A DNA stretch of 64,000 nt from Pararhizobium qamdonense (GCF_029277445.1 NZ_CP119567.1:434001-498000); one strand, 5' to 3'; shown: positions 9,484-18,650, counted from the first letter of the stretch. Program-made: numbers and translations. The notes: a model not told the origin generated them from the letters alone.

Positions 9484-10767
9484 TCAAGCGGGCGTGGTGA
9501 CGGTAGCGCCGGCGGAGGCGAGGATCTGATCCAACGCCGACGTCATCCGGTCAATCTCTTCGATCGTGTTGTAATGAACCATCGAGACACGGACCATGCC
9601 ATTGTTTTCGGTGAGGCCGAGATATTCAGCGAGCCTGCGCGAGTGGAAGTCGCCAAAGCGGATCGCGATGCGATGGGCATCCATCGCCTTGCAGATTTCA
9701 GCCGAGTCACGGCCGTCGAAGACGAAGCTGATGGTCGGGATGCGGTGGCCGTCGCGGTTGGTACTCTGACCGATGATCCGGCAGTCGTTGCGGCCCCGAA
9801 GATAGCCGAGAAGCCGGTCGACGAGAGCATTTTCCTGCAGCGTGATCGCGCCATAGGCCGCGACGATCTTTTCACGGGTGGAGCCCGTTTCTCCGGCCTT
9901 TTCGCCGAGCTCGCTGAGGTAATCGACGATACCGCAGGTCGAATAGGCGAGCTCATAGTTCGGGTTGCCGGGCTCCAGTTTGCCCGGCACTTTGTCCTTG
10001 CCGTAGAAGTAGTGGTAGAGCGTGTCGAGTTCGAGCAGGTGCTCGTACTTGCCGTACATCAATGCGTAATGCGGACCATAGGTCTTGTAGAGGCTGAAGA
10101 CGTAGTAATCGACATTCCAGTCCTGGACATCGATCGCGCGGTGCGGCGCATAGGCGACGGCGTCGATGCAGATGCGCGCCCCCTTGGAGTGCACGAAATC
10201 GGCGATCTCCCGCACCGGATTGATCGAGCCGAGGATGTTCGACACATGGGTGATGCAGACAAGCTTCGTGCGCTCTGACATCAGCGGTTCGAGATCGGCA
10301 AGATCGAGCGTGAAAGTGTCCTTGTTCAGCGGCCAGAATTTGACGGCCATGCCGGCATCGCGCAGCCGGTCCCAGGGGCCAATATTGGATTCGTGGTCGG
10401 CAATGGTGACGACGATCTCGTCGCCTGGCGTCAACTGGCTGGTCATGGCGCGGGCAAGGTTCTGTAAGAGCGCGGTGGTCGAATTGCCGAAGACAATTTC
10501 CTCCGGCCGCCTCGCGTTGACGAGATGCATCGCCGCGGTGCGGGCTTCATAAAGGGCCTTGGCGGCCGCCTGCGACACCTCGTAACTGCCGCCAATCTGG
10601 ACGTTCTTGTCATAGAGGAAGGTGTTGATCCGCTCGACGGCGCGCTTGAGGATCTGCGATCCGCCGGCATTGTCGAAAAACGTCCAGCCATGGGAAAGAC
10701 CGGGAAACTGGCTACGGACGAAGTCGATATCCAGTCGGTCCTGGGTCGGGTTGTCTTGGTTCGGCAT
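9484..10767 (-). CDS. Class V PLP enzyme, cysteine-desulfurase-like (lacks the desulfurase Cys)
   Basis: A 427-aa fold-type I PLP enzyme of the aminotransferase class V family, closest in pattern to the cysteine-desulfurase-like group TIGR01976. The PLP lysine is in FSLYKTYGPH; the cofactor Asp/His lie in CIDAVAYAPH and ADHESN. In true SufS/CsdA enzymes a catalytic Cys follows R-x-G-x-H near the C-terminus. Here the matching stretch is IRFGDFHSRRLAEY, with no Cys. Desulfuration by the standard persulfide mechanism is therefore unlikely, and a lyase, epimerase or transaminase reaction is equally possible. It sits between the ABC transporter and the dihydropyrimidinase in one operon. Confidence 0.85.
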   Translation of the reverse strand: MPNQDNPTQDRLDIDFVRSQFPGLSHGWTFFDNAGGSQILKRAVERINTFLYDKNVQIGGSYEVSQAAAKALYEARTAAMHLVNARRPEEIVFGNSTTALLQNLARAMTSQLTPGDEIVVTIADHESNIGPWDRLRDAGMAVKFWPLNKDTFTLDLADLEPLMSERTKLVCITHVSNILGSINPVREIADFVHSKGARICIDAVAYAPHRAIDVQDWNVDYYVFSLYKTYGPHYALMYGKYEHLLELDTLYHYFYGKDKVPGKLEPGNPNYELAYSTCGIVDYLSELGEKAGETGSTREKIVAAYGAITLQENALVDRLLGYLRGRNDCRIIGQSTNRDGHRIPTISFVFDGRDSAEICKAMDAHRIAIRFGDFHSRRLAEYLGLTENNGMVRVSMVHYNTIEEIDRMTSALDQILASAGATVTTPA

Positions 10768-10796
10768 TGGGTCCTCCAGACCGTCTTTTGTTTTTC

Positions 10797-11534
10797 TCAG
10801 TGGTTGAGAACGGCGCGCAGGAACCCGCGTGTCCGCTCTTCCTTGGGGTTGTCGAAGATTTCGCCCGGCGTGCCCTGTTCGATGATGCGGCCGCCATCCA
10901 TGAAGATGACGCGGTCGGCCACCTGCCGGGCAAATCCCATCTCGTGGGTGACGACGATCATCGTCACACCGGTGCCAGCGAGCCTTTTCATGACATCCAG
11001 CACCTCGCCGACCATTTCCGGGTCGAGCGACGAAGTGGGCTCGTCGAACAGCATCACCTTCGGCTCCATCGCCAGGGCGCGGGCAATCGCGACGCGTTGC
11101 TGCTGTCCCCCCGATAGTTTTCCGGGATATTTCTCCGCCTGCTCGGCAATGCCGACACGGGAAAGAAGCTCGCGTGCTTTGCGCTCGGCCTCTTCAGGCT
11201 TCTTGCCCCGCACGCGCATGGGGGCAAGCATGACGTTTTTCAAAACCGTCAGATGCGGGAAGAGGTTGAAGGATTGGAACACCATGCCCACTTCGGCCCG
11301 AACCTTGGCCAGCGCCTTGCCCGGCCCGACGGTGACGCCATCGACGACAATGCTGCTATCGCTGGAAAAAGCCTCAAGCCGGTTGATGCAGCGGATAAGG
11401 GTCGACTTTCCCGAACCGGATGGCCCGATGACGCAGACGACTTCCCCCTCGGCAATGTCAAGATCGATGCCATGCAGAACGGTGAAGATGCCGTAGGCCT
11501 TTTTCAGATTGGTGATCTGGATGAGGGGGCTCAT
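10797..11534 (-). CDS. Polar amino-acid ABC transporter ATP-binding protein (GlnQ/HisP type)
   Basis: A 245-aa ATPase of the polar amino-acid uptake family. It shows Walker [10 protein letters not shown], the signature LSGGQQQR, Walker B VMLFDEP and the switch VTHEMGF, which is typical of GlnQ/ArtP/HisP. There is no C-terminal regulatory domain, as usual for this class. Its ATG overlaps the end of the permease gene by 4 bases, so translation is coupled. It energises uptake of the compound that the two downstream enzymes presumably process. Confidence 0.93.
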   Translation of the reverse strand: MSPLIQITNLKKAYGIFTVLHGIDLDIAEGEVVCVIGPSGSGKSTLIRCINRLEAFSSDSSIVVDGVTVGPGKALAKVRAEVGMVFQSFNLFPHLTVLKNVMLAPMRVRGKKPEEAERKARELLSRVGIAEQAEKYPGKLSGGQQQRVAIARALAMEPKVMLFDEPTSSLDPEMVGEVLDVMKRLAGTGVTMIVVTHEMGFARQVADRVIFMDGGRIIEQGTPGEIFDNPKEERTRGFLRAVLNH

Positions 11535-12205
11535 GAGCGCTTCTCCCCGCCGAAGCGTTTTTCAAGGCGCGCAACGATGCTGACCAGCGGCCAGAGCAGG
11601 GCAACATAGATGAGGGCCGCACCGATCAGCGGCGTCGGATTGGCTGACAGCGCCTGCGCCTGGGTGGCCTGTTTGAGAAGGTCGGGCATGGCGACGACAG
11701 AGGCGAGGGCGGTGTCCTTGAGGACGTTGATGCAATTGTTGGTCAGCGGCGGAATGACGATCTTGATGGCCTGCGGCAGGATCACGTCGATCATCATGTG
11801 GCGGCCGGAAAGCCCCAGCGCCTGCGATGCCTCAAACTGGCCATGCGGAATGGCCTCGATGCCGGCACGGAAAATTTCCGCCGTATAGGCCGATGACACT
11901 AGGGTCAATGCCACGACGGCCGAGACGAATGGCGAAAATCGGATGCCGACGAAGGGCAGGGCGTAATAGACCACGATCAGCAGCACCAGAAGAGGGATCG
12001 AGCGGAAAATGTCGATGTAGATCTTGGCAAGGAACGGAAATGGACCGGCTCCGTAAAGCCTGACGAGCGCCAGAAACAGGCCGCCGGCCAGACCGGCGAC
12101 GATGCTTGTAATGCCGATTTCCAGCGTCACCAGAAGCCCTGATAAAAGCAGCGGAAAGGTTTCGATCAGGATTGGTATATTGAAGAAGGTATTGAGCAGA
12201 TTCAT
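11531..12205 (-). CDS. Polar amino-acid ABC transporter permease (HisM/GlnP type)
   Basis: A 224-aa inner-membrane permease with about five hydrophobic segments and the family EAA loop ([22 protein letters not shown]), where the ATPase docks. A single permease gene implies a homodimeric channel. It lies between the binding-protein gene, 61 bases upstream, and the overlapping ATPase gene. Confidence 0.92.
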   Translation of the reverse strand: MNLLNTFFNIPILIETFPLLLSGLLVTLEIGITSIVAGLAGGLFLALVRLYGAGPFPFLAKIYIDIFRSIPLLVLLIVVYYALPFVGIRFSPFVSAVVALTLVSSAYTAEIFRAGIEAIPHGQFEASQALGLSGRHMMIDVILPQAIKIVIPPLTNNCINVLKDTALASVVAMPDLLKQATQAQALSANPTPLIGAALIYVALLWPLVSIVARLEKRFGGEKRS

Positions 12206-12266
12206 GAGGCCACCGGCTTTGAATGTGATGGCGGCGCGCCAACGCCGTCATCACATGGGGTCACGG

Positions 12267-13067
12267 TTACTTGGCTGACGGCATGTCCATGACCATCACG
12301 GTCGATGTCGTCTCCTCGGCCTTGGCACCGAACCAGGTCTCGTGCAGCTTGGCGACGAACCCTTCCTTCTTCAGCGTCGAAATGACCTCATTGACCTCGG
12401 TCGCCAGAGGATCGCCCTTGTTGAACATGACGGAATATTTCTCGCCCGTCGTGATGCGCTCCACCACCTTCAGTTCCGGCTTGTCCTTCACGTAGTACTG
12501 AAGTGCCGGAATATCGCTGATATAGCCGTCGATGCGGCCCGCAGCCAGGTCGAGCATGGCTGGCGACAGGCCCTCGAACTTGCGGATCTCGCCAAGCTTG
12601 TATTTTGCCGTATTGGTGGTCGCCCACATGTCGCCGGTCGAGCCGGTATCGACGCCGACGACTTTGCCTTCCATGGTGGAAAGGCCGGAAATGCCGCTGG
12701 AGGCCAGCACCGTCAACGACTGGTCACTGTCATAGTATGGCTGCGCGAAAGTGACGGATTCCAGCCGTTTTTCGGTGATCGTGATGGACGAGACGGCCAT
12801 ATTGATGCGGCCGGACTGCACGGCGGAAAACAGCCCGCTGAAAGGGATGTTGACAAATTCGACGGACTTGCCGAGCCGCTTGCCGATTTCGGTCACAAGG
12901 TCGATTTCAAAGCCGACGGTCTTGCCGGACGCATCCTGAAATTCCCACGGGACGTTGCCGATGTTTGCGCCGACTGTCAGATCGGCTGCGATGGAAGAGG
13001 ATGCAAAGCCTGCCGTGGCAAGCAGAGCGGACAGGATGGTGGACTTGATACGGGTGAGCGTTTTCAT
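12267..13067 (-). CDS. Periplasmic amino-acid-type solute-binding protein
   Basis: A 266-aa SBP_bac_3 protein. A Sec signal peptide covers roughly residues 1-27 (basic start, hydrophobic core, SSSIAA cleavage region). The mature part has the family landmarks FEIDLVTEIGKRLG and MAVSSITITEKR. It captures the substrate for the adjacent HisM/GlnQ-type importer. It is the first gene of the operon and faces the FadR-type regulator, with a palindromic operator just upstream at 13122-13138. The ligand is unknown. Confidence 0.92.
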   Translation of the reverse strand: MKTLTRIKSTILSALLATAGFASSSIAADLTVGANIGNVPWEFQDASGKTVGFEIDLVTEIGKRLGKSVEFVNIPFSGLFSAVQSGRINMAVSSITITEKRLESVTFAQPYYDSDQSLTVLASSGISGLSTMEGKVVGVDTGSTGDMWATTNTAKYKLGEIRKFEGLSPAMLDLAAGRIDGYISDIPALQYYVKDKPELKVVERITTGEKYSVMFNKGDPLATEVNEVISTLKKEGFVAKLHETWFGAKAEETTSTVMVMDMPSAK

Positions 13068-13113
13068 GATGTTCCCCTTGATTTTTTGGCTTAAACACGT
13101 TTACGCTGGATTG

Positions 13114-13138
13114 ACTGGTCTAACTGGTCAGACCGGTT
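13114..13138. promoter_or_regulatory. FadR/GntR-type operator between importer operon and regulator
   Basis: AACTGGTCAGACCGGTT (13122-13138) is a 17-bp palindrome with one mismatched pair. It has the GGTC-N-GACC core typical of FadR-subfamily operators. A further direct copy of the half-site ACTGGTC lies 9 bases to the left at 13114-13120. The site is 55 bases before the binding-protein ATG and about 84 before the regulator start, so it could control both directions. Confidence 0.65.
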
Positions 13139-13221
13139 CAACCAAGGAAGCATGACTGTCTGGCAATTGCAAGACAGCGTGCCGATAAAATAGACTGGCT
13201 CAGATAATAGGCGGCAGCGTT

Positions 13222-13950
13222 GTGGCGCACAGCGCGATGGTACGAATGGATCCCACGAGAATGTTGAACAGAACTTTGGTTCCCCAATCGGTCGCCCGCG
13301 AGATCCAGACCATGATCCAGAATGGCAGCTTGAAGATTGGCGAAAAGATTCCCTCGCAACGGGACTTCTCGCAGAAATTCGGCATCAGCCGGGCATCGTT
13401 GCGGGAAGCCTTGTTGACCCTCGAGACACTTGGCTTGCTGAAAACGGAGGCGGGACGGGGGACATTCGTTTCAGGCGGTCCGTCTTCGGAATCCAACCAT
13501 ATGGCGCCCTGGCGCTATTCCGGCAGCTATTCGGTATTCGACGTCTTCCAGACGCGCATCATGCTGGAGGGGCAGATCGCGAGCCTGTCAGCCGGAAGGC
13601 TCATGGCCAATCAGTTGGAGCAAATGGAGCATGCAACCCGCCAGATGGAAGAGTGCTGGGCGAAACAGGATCTATTGGCCAATGTCGAGGCCGACCTGGA
13701 ATTCCACGCAATCATCGCATCGGCGTGCAGCAACACGATGCTGCGTGCGCTCTATGAAACCGTGCGCGAACAGCTGACGGAAACACAGCGCCAGCCAATC
13801 CCGATAACCGACCCGGCCCGCATGAGCGCGTCCATCGCGGAGCACCGTCGTATCATAGCGGCCCTGCGCTCCAATGATCCCACCGCTGCGCGTGCTGAAA
13901 TGGAAACGCATATCCGCAATACGGCGCGCTGCGCCGGGCTCGAGCCCTAG
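13222..13950 (+). CDS. GntR-family regulator, FadR subfamily
   Basis: A 242-aa repressor. The N-terminal winged helix contains VAREIQTMIQNGSLKIGEKI and the recognition helix region SRASLREALLTLETLGLL. The C-terminal part is an all-helical FCD ligand domain with metal-binding-type His residues (EFHAII, EHRRII). The GTG at 13222 has AGGCGG at good distance; ATG codons at 13237, 13246 and 13261 are alternatives. It is divergent from the amino-acid importer/dihydropyrimidinase operon, which it very likely controls through the GGTC-N-GACC operator. Confidence 0.9.
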   Translation: MAHSAMVRMDPTRMLNRTLVPQSVAREIQTMIQNGSLKIGEKIPSQRDFSQKFGISRASLREALLTLETLGLLKTEAGRGTFVSGGPSSESNHMAPWRYSGSYSVFDVFQTRIMLEGQIASLSAGRLMANQLEQMEHATRQMEECWAKQDLLANVEADLEFHAIIASACSNTMLRALYETVREQLTETQRQPIPITDPARMSASIAEHRRIIAALRSNDPTAARAEMETHIRNTARCAGLEP

Positions 13951-13983
13951 AAAGAACGTCATGCGGCAGGAGCCCTGATGCGT

Positions 13984-14006
13984 GCGGCGATTGACGCCGC
14001 TTTATT
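13984..14006 (+). terminator. Terminator after the GntR-family gene
   Basis: A GC-rich stem GCGGCG/CGCCGC with a 5-base loop is followed by TTTATT. It lies 34 bases after the regulator stop codon, in the gap to the convergent aldo-keto reductase gene. The tract overlaps the 3' end of that gene. Confidence 0.5.
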
Positions 14007-15090
14007 GGAGGCGCCTTGAAGCGTTTGCCTGCGCCTCTCTAATAAGGCCTGAATACATTTTCTCCTTGCCCGGATACCAGGGCATGGTTCCAATAGAGCC
14101 GAAGCCGGCGATCGTTTCCATATGCGCGACCATACGGGCGCGCATGCGCTCGTCTGGAAGCGGACCGGTCATCGCCTGCACGTTGTCGCTCATATGATCC
14201 GGGTTCGATGTTCCGCACAGCACGCTCGTGACAGCAGGATGCGCCATGACCCATTTCAAGAAGAACTGCGCCCAGCTCGTCGCGCCAAATTCCTGCGCAA
14301 AACCCGGAAGAGGCTGGCCCTCCACAACTTTCATGAGCCGCGCCTTTTCGAGCGGCAGATTGATAAGCACGCCGACGCCCTTATCGGCAGCCAGTGGCAG
14401 CAGGCGCCGCTCGGCGTCGCGGCTGAAGATCGAGTAATTCGTCTGGATGAAATCGACATCGTCGCGTTGCACGATGGCCGCGAGTTGATCCTGAGCGGAG
14501 GTCTCATGATGCGTCACGCCGACATGCCGGATCAACCCTTCCTTTTTCCATGCCTTCATCAGCGGGATGACGACCGGTGCATTGGTAATGCTGTGGCATT
14601 GCAGGAGATCGATCATGCCCCGCCAGGTGCGCAGCCGCGATTGCCGGAAGCTTTCCTGCGCATGGCTTTCATCGCCGAGATATTCTCCCGTCGACCACAC
14701 CTTGTCGGCGAGGAATAGCGAGTCTGAGCCTGGAAATTCACCCATGAGCTGGCCGACGCTCACTTCTGCCGAACCATAGAGAGGCGATGTGTCGACGACG
14801 CGACCGCCGGCCGCGACATATCTCTCGAAAACCTGCCGTAGGCTATCGCGAGCATCGCCGGGCCTCAGATCGAATGTCAGAAACGTACCAAGGCCAAGTG
14901 CCGTCACCGTTTCACCGGTGCGCGGCAAAGTGCGGGTCAGGATATCGGGCTTGGGGGCGGATTCTGGCAAAGCTGAATTTGCGCCCTGCGTCTGCGCCAC
15001 GGCGGTGGCAGGACCGGCGAGGGCCAAGCCGGTTGCTGCTGCACTCACCGTTCCGAGGAACTTGCGTCTGTTGATCTTCGACTGGTCCAT
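14002..15090 (-). CDS. Aldo-keto reductase family protein with Tat signal
   Basis: A 362-aa protein. Residues 8-13 are RRKFLG, a twin-arginine motif followed by a hydrophobic stretch, so export by Tat is predicted. The rest is an aldo-keto reductase barrel with the catalytic tetrad recognisable as Asp in VVDTSPLYG, its Tyr, Lys in LADKVWS and His in LLQCHS. The ATG at 15090 has AGGAG 7 bases upstream. A periplasmic NAD(P)H-dependent reductase would be odd because free nucleotide is scarce there; other members may use a bound cofactor. It is 26 bases downstream of an exported metallo-hydrolase, as the second gene of an operon facing a LysR regulator. Confidence 0.85.
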   Translation of the reverse strand: MDQSKINRRKFLGTVSAAATGLALAGPATAVAQTQGANSALPESAPKPDILTRTLPRTGETVTALGLGTFLTFDLRPGDARDSLRQVFERYVAAGGRVVDTSPLYGSAEVSVGQLMGEFPGSDSLFLADKVWSTGEYLGDESHAQESFRQSRLRTWRGMIDLLQCHSITNAPVVIPLMKAWKKEGLIRHVGVTHHETSAQDQLAAIVQRDDVDFIQTNYSIFSRDAERRLLPLAADKGVGVLINLPLEKARLMKVVEGQPLPGFAQEFGATSWAQFFLKWVMAHPAVTSVLCGTSNPDHMSDNVQAMTGPLPDERMRARMVAHMETIAGFGSIGTMPWYPGKEKMYSGLIREAQANASRRLQ

Positions 15091-15116
15091 GGGAGATCTC
15101 CTGTGTGAGCTTACTG

Positions 15117-16109
15117 TCAAAACTGCCAGTTGGCAGGCACCCAGGCGTAACCGCCATCGGTCTTGAGCATTCGGCCAAGGCCGGGAAACGGATAGTGGAA
15201 ACCGAGCACCGGAATCTGATCGGCGGCCGCCCTGTCGAAAATGCGCCGGCGAGAGGCAAGTGCGGTCTCCTTGTCGCGGTCGGGCCCCGGAAGCCAGGAC
15301 CTGTCCACGTTGACAACCGGGTGGTAGGCAAGGTCGCCGGTCAGCATCAACTGATCATTTCCCGAATGCACGAGGAACGTCGCCATTCCGGGCGTGTGCC
15401 CTGAGGCAACAATTGTCGTCAGTCCTGGTAGGATTTCGGCCCCGGCCTCATACAGTTCAACGTCGCTTTTAACCGGCTGCAGGCTGCTCTTGATGGCTGC
15501 AGCAAAGCGCAGGCGGAATTCTTCCGGGACCGGCAGGTAAGATAGATCAGGGTCCGTGCGGACGAAGAAATCCCAATCCGCCTTTGGCAGGAAAACGGTG
15601 GCGCGGGGAAAAGCCCTGCCACCGTCTGCAGCCCTGAGATTACCAACGTGGTCTGGATGAGTGTGCGAAATGACGATTGCGTCGATATCAGCTGCACTGA
15701 GCCCGATCGCAGCCAGATTCTCAAAAAGTCGGCCACCATTTGGACCCATCGTGCCACCGGCCCCGGCTTCGATCAGGATGCGCCGGCCGCCCGTTTCGAT
15801 CAGAAGGGTGTTCAAGTTGAGCGCCAGGTGGTCGGTTGGAAGAAATGCGCGCCGCAGAACCTCCTGTAGCTCTGCCTCTGGAGCGTCGCTTGCATAGACC
15901 CGTGGCGGACCGCCAATCATACCGTCGCTCAAAACCGTTGCGCTTATTTCGCCAATGCGGAAGCGATAGTAACCGGCATTGCCGCTAAGAGAGGATTTTG
16001 CCTGTGCTTGTGCAATGCCGCTGCCGCTTACGCCTGGCAAGAGCATGCTCGAGGCGCCGGCGACGGCAGAGAGCATCACAGCCCGTCTCTTGATGGTGAA
16101 CGCGTTCAT
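15117..16109 (-). CDS. MBL-fold metallo-hydrolase, exported
   Basis: A 330-aa metallo-beta-lactamase-fold protein. The metal motif HTHPDH is visible in ISHTHPDHVGNL; later ligands are in SGHTPGM and LTGDLAYH. The N-terminus has KRRAVML followed by a hydrophobic, Ala-rich stretch ending AQAQA, so Tat or Sec export is predicted. The second of two adjacent ATG codons (16109) is best placed after AAAGGA. The arrangement MBL hydrolase, aldo-keto reductase and divergent LysR suggests an inducible pathway acting on an external, perhaps ester, lactone or phenolic, compound. The substrate is unknown. Confidence 0.87.
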   Translation of the reverse strand: MNAFTIKRRAVMLSAVAGASSMLLPGVSGSGIAQAQAKSSLSGNAGYYRFRIGEISATVLSDGMIGGPPRVYASDAPEAELQEVLRRAFLPTDHLALNLNTLLIETGGRRILIEAGAGGTMGPNGGRLFENLAAIGLSAADIDAIVISHTHPDHVGNLRAADGGRAFPRATVFLPKADWDFFVRTDPDLSYLPVPEEFRLRFAAAIKSSLQPVKSDVELYEAGAEILPGLTTIVASGHTPGMATFLVHSGNDQLMLTGDLAYHPVVNVDRSWLPGPDRDKETALASRRRIFDRAAADQIPVLGFHYPFPGLGRMLKTDGGYAWVPANWQF

Positions 16110-16221
16110 CATGGTTCCTTTCAAAATCAATGAGACGCCGAGGCGTATCAGGACATCTCGAAAGACCATGACATCCACGGGCTGCGCTGATAAGTGATGT
16201 AAAATAGATCGGCTTGATAAG

Positions 16222-17139
16222 GTGAGCTTCGCAATCAGTGCGTTACGTCTCGATAGTTTTGATGTTTTTGCCGCTATTGTCCGCTGCGGTGGTTTCCGCG
16301 CGGCGGCGCTTGAACGTGGCGTGTCTTCTTCGGCATTGAGTCAAACAATCAACGCGCTGGAAGAGACGCTTGGTATTCGGCTGCTCAATCGGACCACCAG
16401 AAGTGTCTTTCCAACGGAGGCCGGGCAACGTCTGCTGGACCGCCTTAATCCAGCCTTGACGGACATCAGGCTTGCCATTGCCGAGGTCGATGAGTTGAGA
16501 GATACGCCTTCGGGAACCTTGCGGATCAACGCGCCTGCCCCTGCCGTTGATCATCTTCTGTGCCGCCTCGTCTTCGAGTTCATGGAAACATATCGCGAGG
16601 TAAAAGTAGAAATCATCAGTGACGCCGCAGTGATCGACATCGTCGAACAGGGATTCGATGCGGGCGTGAGGTTCGGCAAGCAGTTGGCCCAGGACATGAT
16701 TGCAGTCCCGTTAGGGCCATCGCTCAGATATGCGATCGTTGGCTCTCCGGACTACATCGAACGGCGAGGTCGGCCCGAAACGCCGCACGATCTCGTCAAT
16801 CATGACTGCGTAAGGCGACGGTTCCCTGGCGGCACGCTGGTGACATGGCGGTTCACCAATGCAAGCGAAGAGCTCGATGTCACGCCGGACGGACGGCTGA
16901 CACTCAGTTCGGCGCATAATGAGCTTCAGGCAGCATTGGCCGGCAAAGGCATCGCGCACGTTCTGGACGACTACGCGAAACCTTATGTTCAAAGCGGTCA
17001 TTTGGTAGAACTCCTCATCGACTGGAGCCCTTCCTTGCCAAGCTGGTTTTTGTATTACCCCAACCGCCGTCTTCCGAGTGCGGCCATGCGCGCATTTCTG
17101 GACTATATAAGAGGCTACAAATGGGACACCAGCACATAA
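16222..17139 (+). CDS. LysR-family transcriptional regulator
   Basis: A 305-aa LysR regulator. The helix-turn-helix is at about residues 10-65 (SSALSQTINALEETLGIRL, LNRTTRSV) and the substrate domain follows. It belongs to the group with the C-terminal FLYYPNRRLPSAAMRAFLDY, which is common beside redox enzymes. The GTG at 16222 is used; no strong ribosome site is seen. It is divergent from the MBL hydrolase/aldo-keto reductase operon and probably controls it. It resembles the second LysR at 18751 in many stretches. Confidence 0.9.
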   Translation: MSFAISALRLDSFDVFAAIVRCGGFRAAALERGVSSSALSQTINALEETLGIRLLNRTTRSVFPTEAGQRLLDRLNPALTDIRLAIAEVDELRDTPSGTLRINAPAPAVDHLLCRLVFEFMETYREVKVEIISDAAVIDIVEQGFDAGVRFGKQLAQDMIAVPLGPSLRYAIVGSPDYIERRGRPETPHDLVNHDCVRRRFPGGTLVTWRFTNASEELDVTPDGRLTLSSAHNELQAALAGKGIAHVLDDYAKPYVQSGHLVELLIDWSPSLPSWFLYYPNRRLPSAAMRAFLDYIRGYKWDTST

Positions 17140-17266
17140 CCGACCGGCCCGGCGAGCACACCGATTTTGAACAGCAAACGAAGGTGTACGGTCATGTGTT
17201 GTCTCTTCTGGTCGGATGTCCGCTGTTAACGGACTTCAGCGCTTGGCGCTGCTGACGACGGCGTGC

Positions 17267-17764
17267 TTATTTGACGCGTTCCCATTCGATCACGATCTTA
17301 GTGCCTTCCGGACGTTGAAAGCTCTCATGCATGCGATCGCCGACAACGGTCAGAGTCAGTTCCTGTGTCGTCCGCGTTCCGCCGACCCAGTTCGGAAACG
17401 TTGAAGCCTCCACGCGGTTACCGCTGAATGCACCGTTTTCATCGACCGTATAGGTGCCGAAGAAACCAATATTGCGCGCCATCGCATCGCGATTTTCCGT
17501 ATCGGTACCGCCGCCTCGGGCATTTGATGCGAAGCGAGGCGTATCGGCGTCCGTCAGCACTTCGACGAAATGCATGTCCGGTGTGAACACGAGCAGTCCG
17601 AGTGGGCGCTGCCCGTAAGCCGGGGTATTTGCGCCCTCCGGGTCGATCTGCGCCGAGATCATGCGCCAGGTTCCAACGATCTGATTGACTTGAGCCGTCT
17701 GCGCGGCGGCGGCGACCGGAGACAAGGCGATGAACGCGCAGAGAAGCGTTGATCGAAGTTTCAT
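17267..17764 (-). CDS. Lipocalin-like domain protein, periplasmic
   Basis: A 165-aa small beta-barrel protein. Residues 1-21 are a clear Sec signal (MKLRSTLL, hydrophobic core, AAAAQ). The mature part follows the Lipocalin_5 pattern: IVGTWRMISAQ at the start, FTPDMHFVEV, PRFASNARGGG, FFGTYTVDENG, and a final WERVK. AAGGA lies 7 bases before the ATG at 17764. It is 55 bases beyond the SDR gene on the same strand, so it may be co-transcribed. Family members are not well characterised; ligand binding is presumed from the fold. Confidence 0.75.
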   Translation of the reverse strand: MKLRSTLLCAFIALSPVAAAAQTAQVNQIVGTWRMISAQIDPEGANTPAYGQRPLGLLVFTPDMHFVEVLTDADTPRFASNARGGGTDTENRDAMARNIGFFGTYTVDENGAFSGNRVEASTFPNWVGGTRTTQELTLTVVGDRMHESFQRPEGTKIVIEWERVK

Positions 17765-17819
17765 GAGGAATTCCTTTGCGACAACGTTGTTGGGTGCGAG
17801 CGAGCTTGATCTCCAAGCA

Positions 17820-18650
17820 TCAAAGGTCCTGCCGGTCCGCGGAGTGTGCAATCTGCTGTTGCCCTTTGATTGCCTCCAGACGTGCGGCGAGTGCTGTCGA
17901 GATGGAAGCGTAAGCAGTGCTTCCAAGCGCGAGACGCAAGCCCGGTCTGGCGCTGTCGGCGGCCGAGATGATCGCCGTGACTGTTCGAGCGGCGTCACCC
18001 TTCAGGACGAAGCTGCCATCGCTGATTGCTCGCCGCACGGCGCCCGCTGGGGTGTTCTCGTAGATCTCCATAGGGGTGGCGCGCACGAGACCGGAACCGA
18101 AATTCGTTCCCGTCGGGCCTGGTTCGACAATGATGAAATCTATGCCGAGGGGTGCAACTTCCTGGGCTACCGACTCCACAAACCCTTCAATGCCCCATTT
18201 GGTAGCATGATAGAGGCTGAAACAGGGATAGGCGATCTGACCCCCTTCCGACGAAATCTGGATGATGCGTCCACCGCCTTGCTCACGAAGCCACGGCAAC
18301 GCCGCCCGGATGATTTGTATCGAGCCTGTCAGGTTCGTCGCGATTTGTTGATCGATCTGATCGTTGGTCAGTTCTTCCGCTGCGCCGAACAAGCCGTATC
18401 CTGCGTTGCTGACGACAACATCAATCTGTCCCATCTCCTCGAACGCCCTGTCGATCGCTTTTCGGATGCTGGCAATGTCGGCCAGATCCAGGAGCGCAGC
18501 ACGAAAGTTTCCGCCGTAGCGTTGCTCAAGATCCAACTGCATCTCTTTTTTGCGTACCGTGCCGACGACCCTGTCGCCGCGGGCGAGGAGCTGTTGTGTC
18601 ATCTCTTGACCTAAGCCAGAGGACACGCCGGTGATCAGCCAGGTCTTCAT
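17820..18650 (-). CDS. Short-chain dehydrogenase/reductase (SDR)
   Basis: A 276-aa classical SDR. It has the glycine motif TGVSSGLG near the N-terminus, NAG in VVSNAGYG, catalytic Ser in IQISSEGG and the YHATK active-site pair. The C-terminal extension (EIYENT and onward) is like that of the oxidoreductases often annotated as related to ketoreductases. ATG codons at 18656 and 18650 are both possible; the second has better spacing from AAAGGG. It is divergent from a LysR gene 100 bases away. Confidence 0.87.
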   Translation of the reverse strand: MKTWLITGVSSGLGQEMTQQLLARGDRVVGTVRKKEMQLDLEQRYGGNFRAALLDLADIASIRKAIDRAFEEMGQIDVVVSNAGYGLFGAAEELTNDQIDQQIATNLTGSIQIIRAALPWLREQGGGRIIQISSEGGQIAYPCFSLYHATKWGIEGFVESVAQEVAPLGIDFIIVEPGPTGTNFGSGLVRATPMEIYENTPAGAVRRAISDGSFVLKGDAARTVTAIISAADSARPGLRLALGSTAYASISTALAARLEAIKGQQQIAHSADRQDL

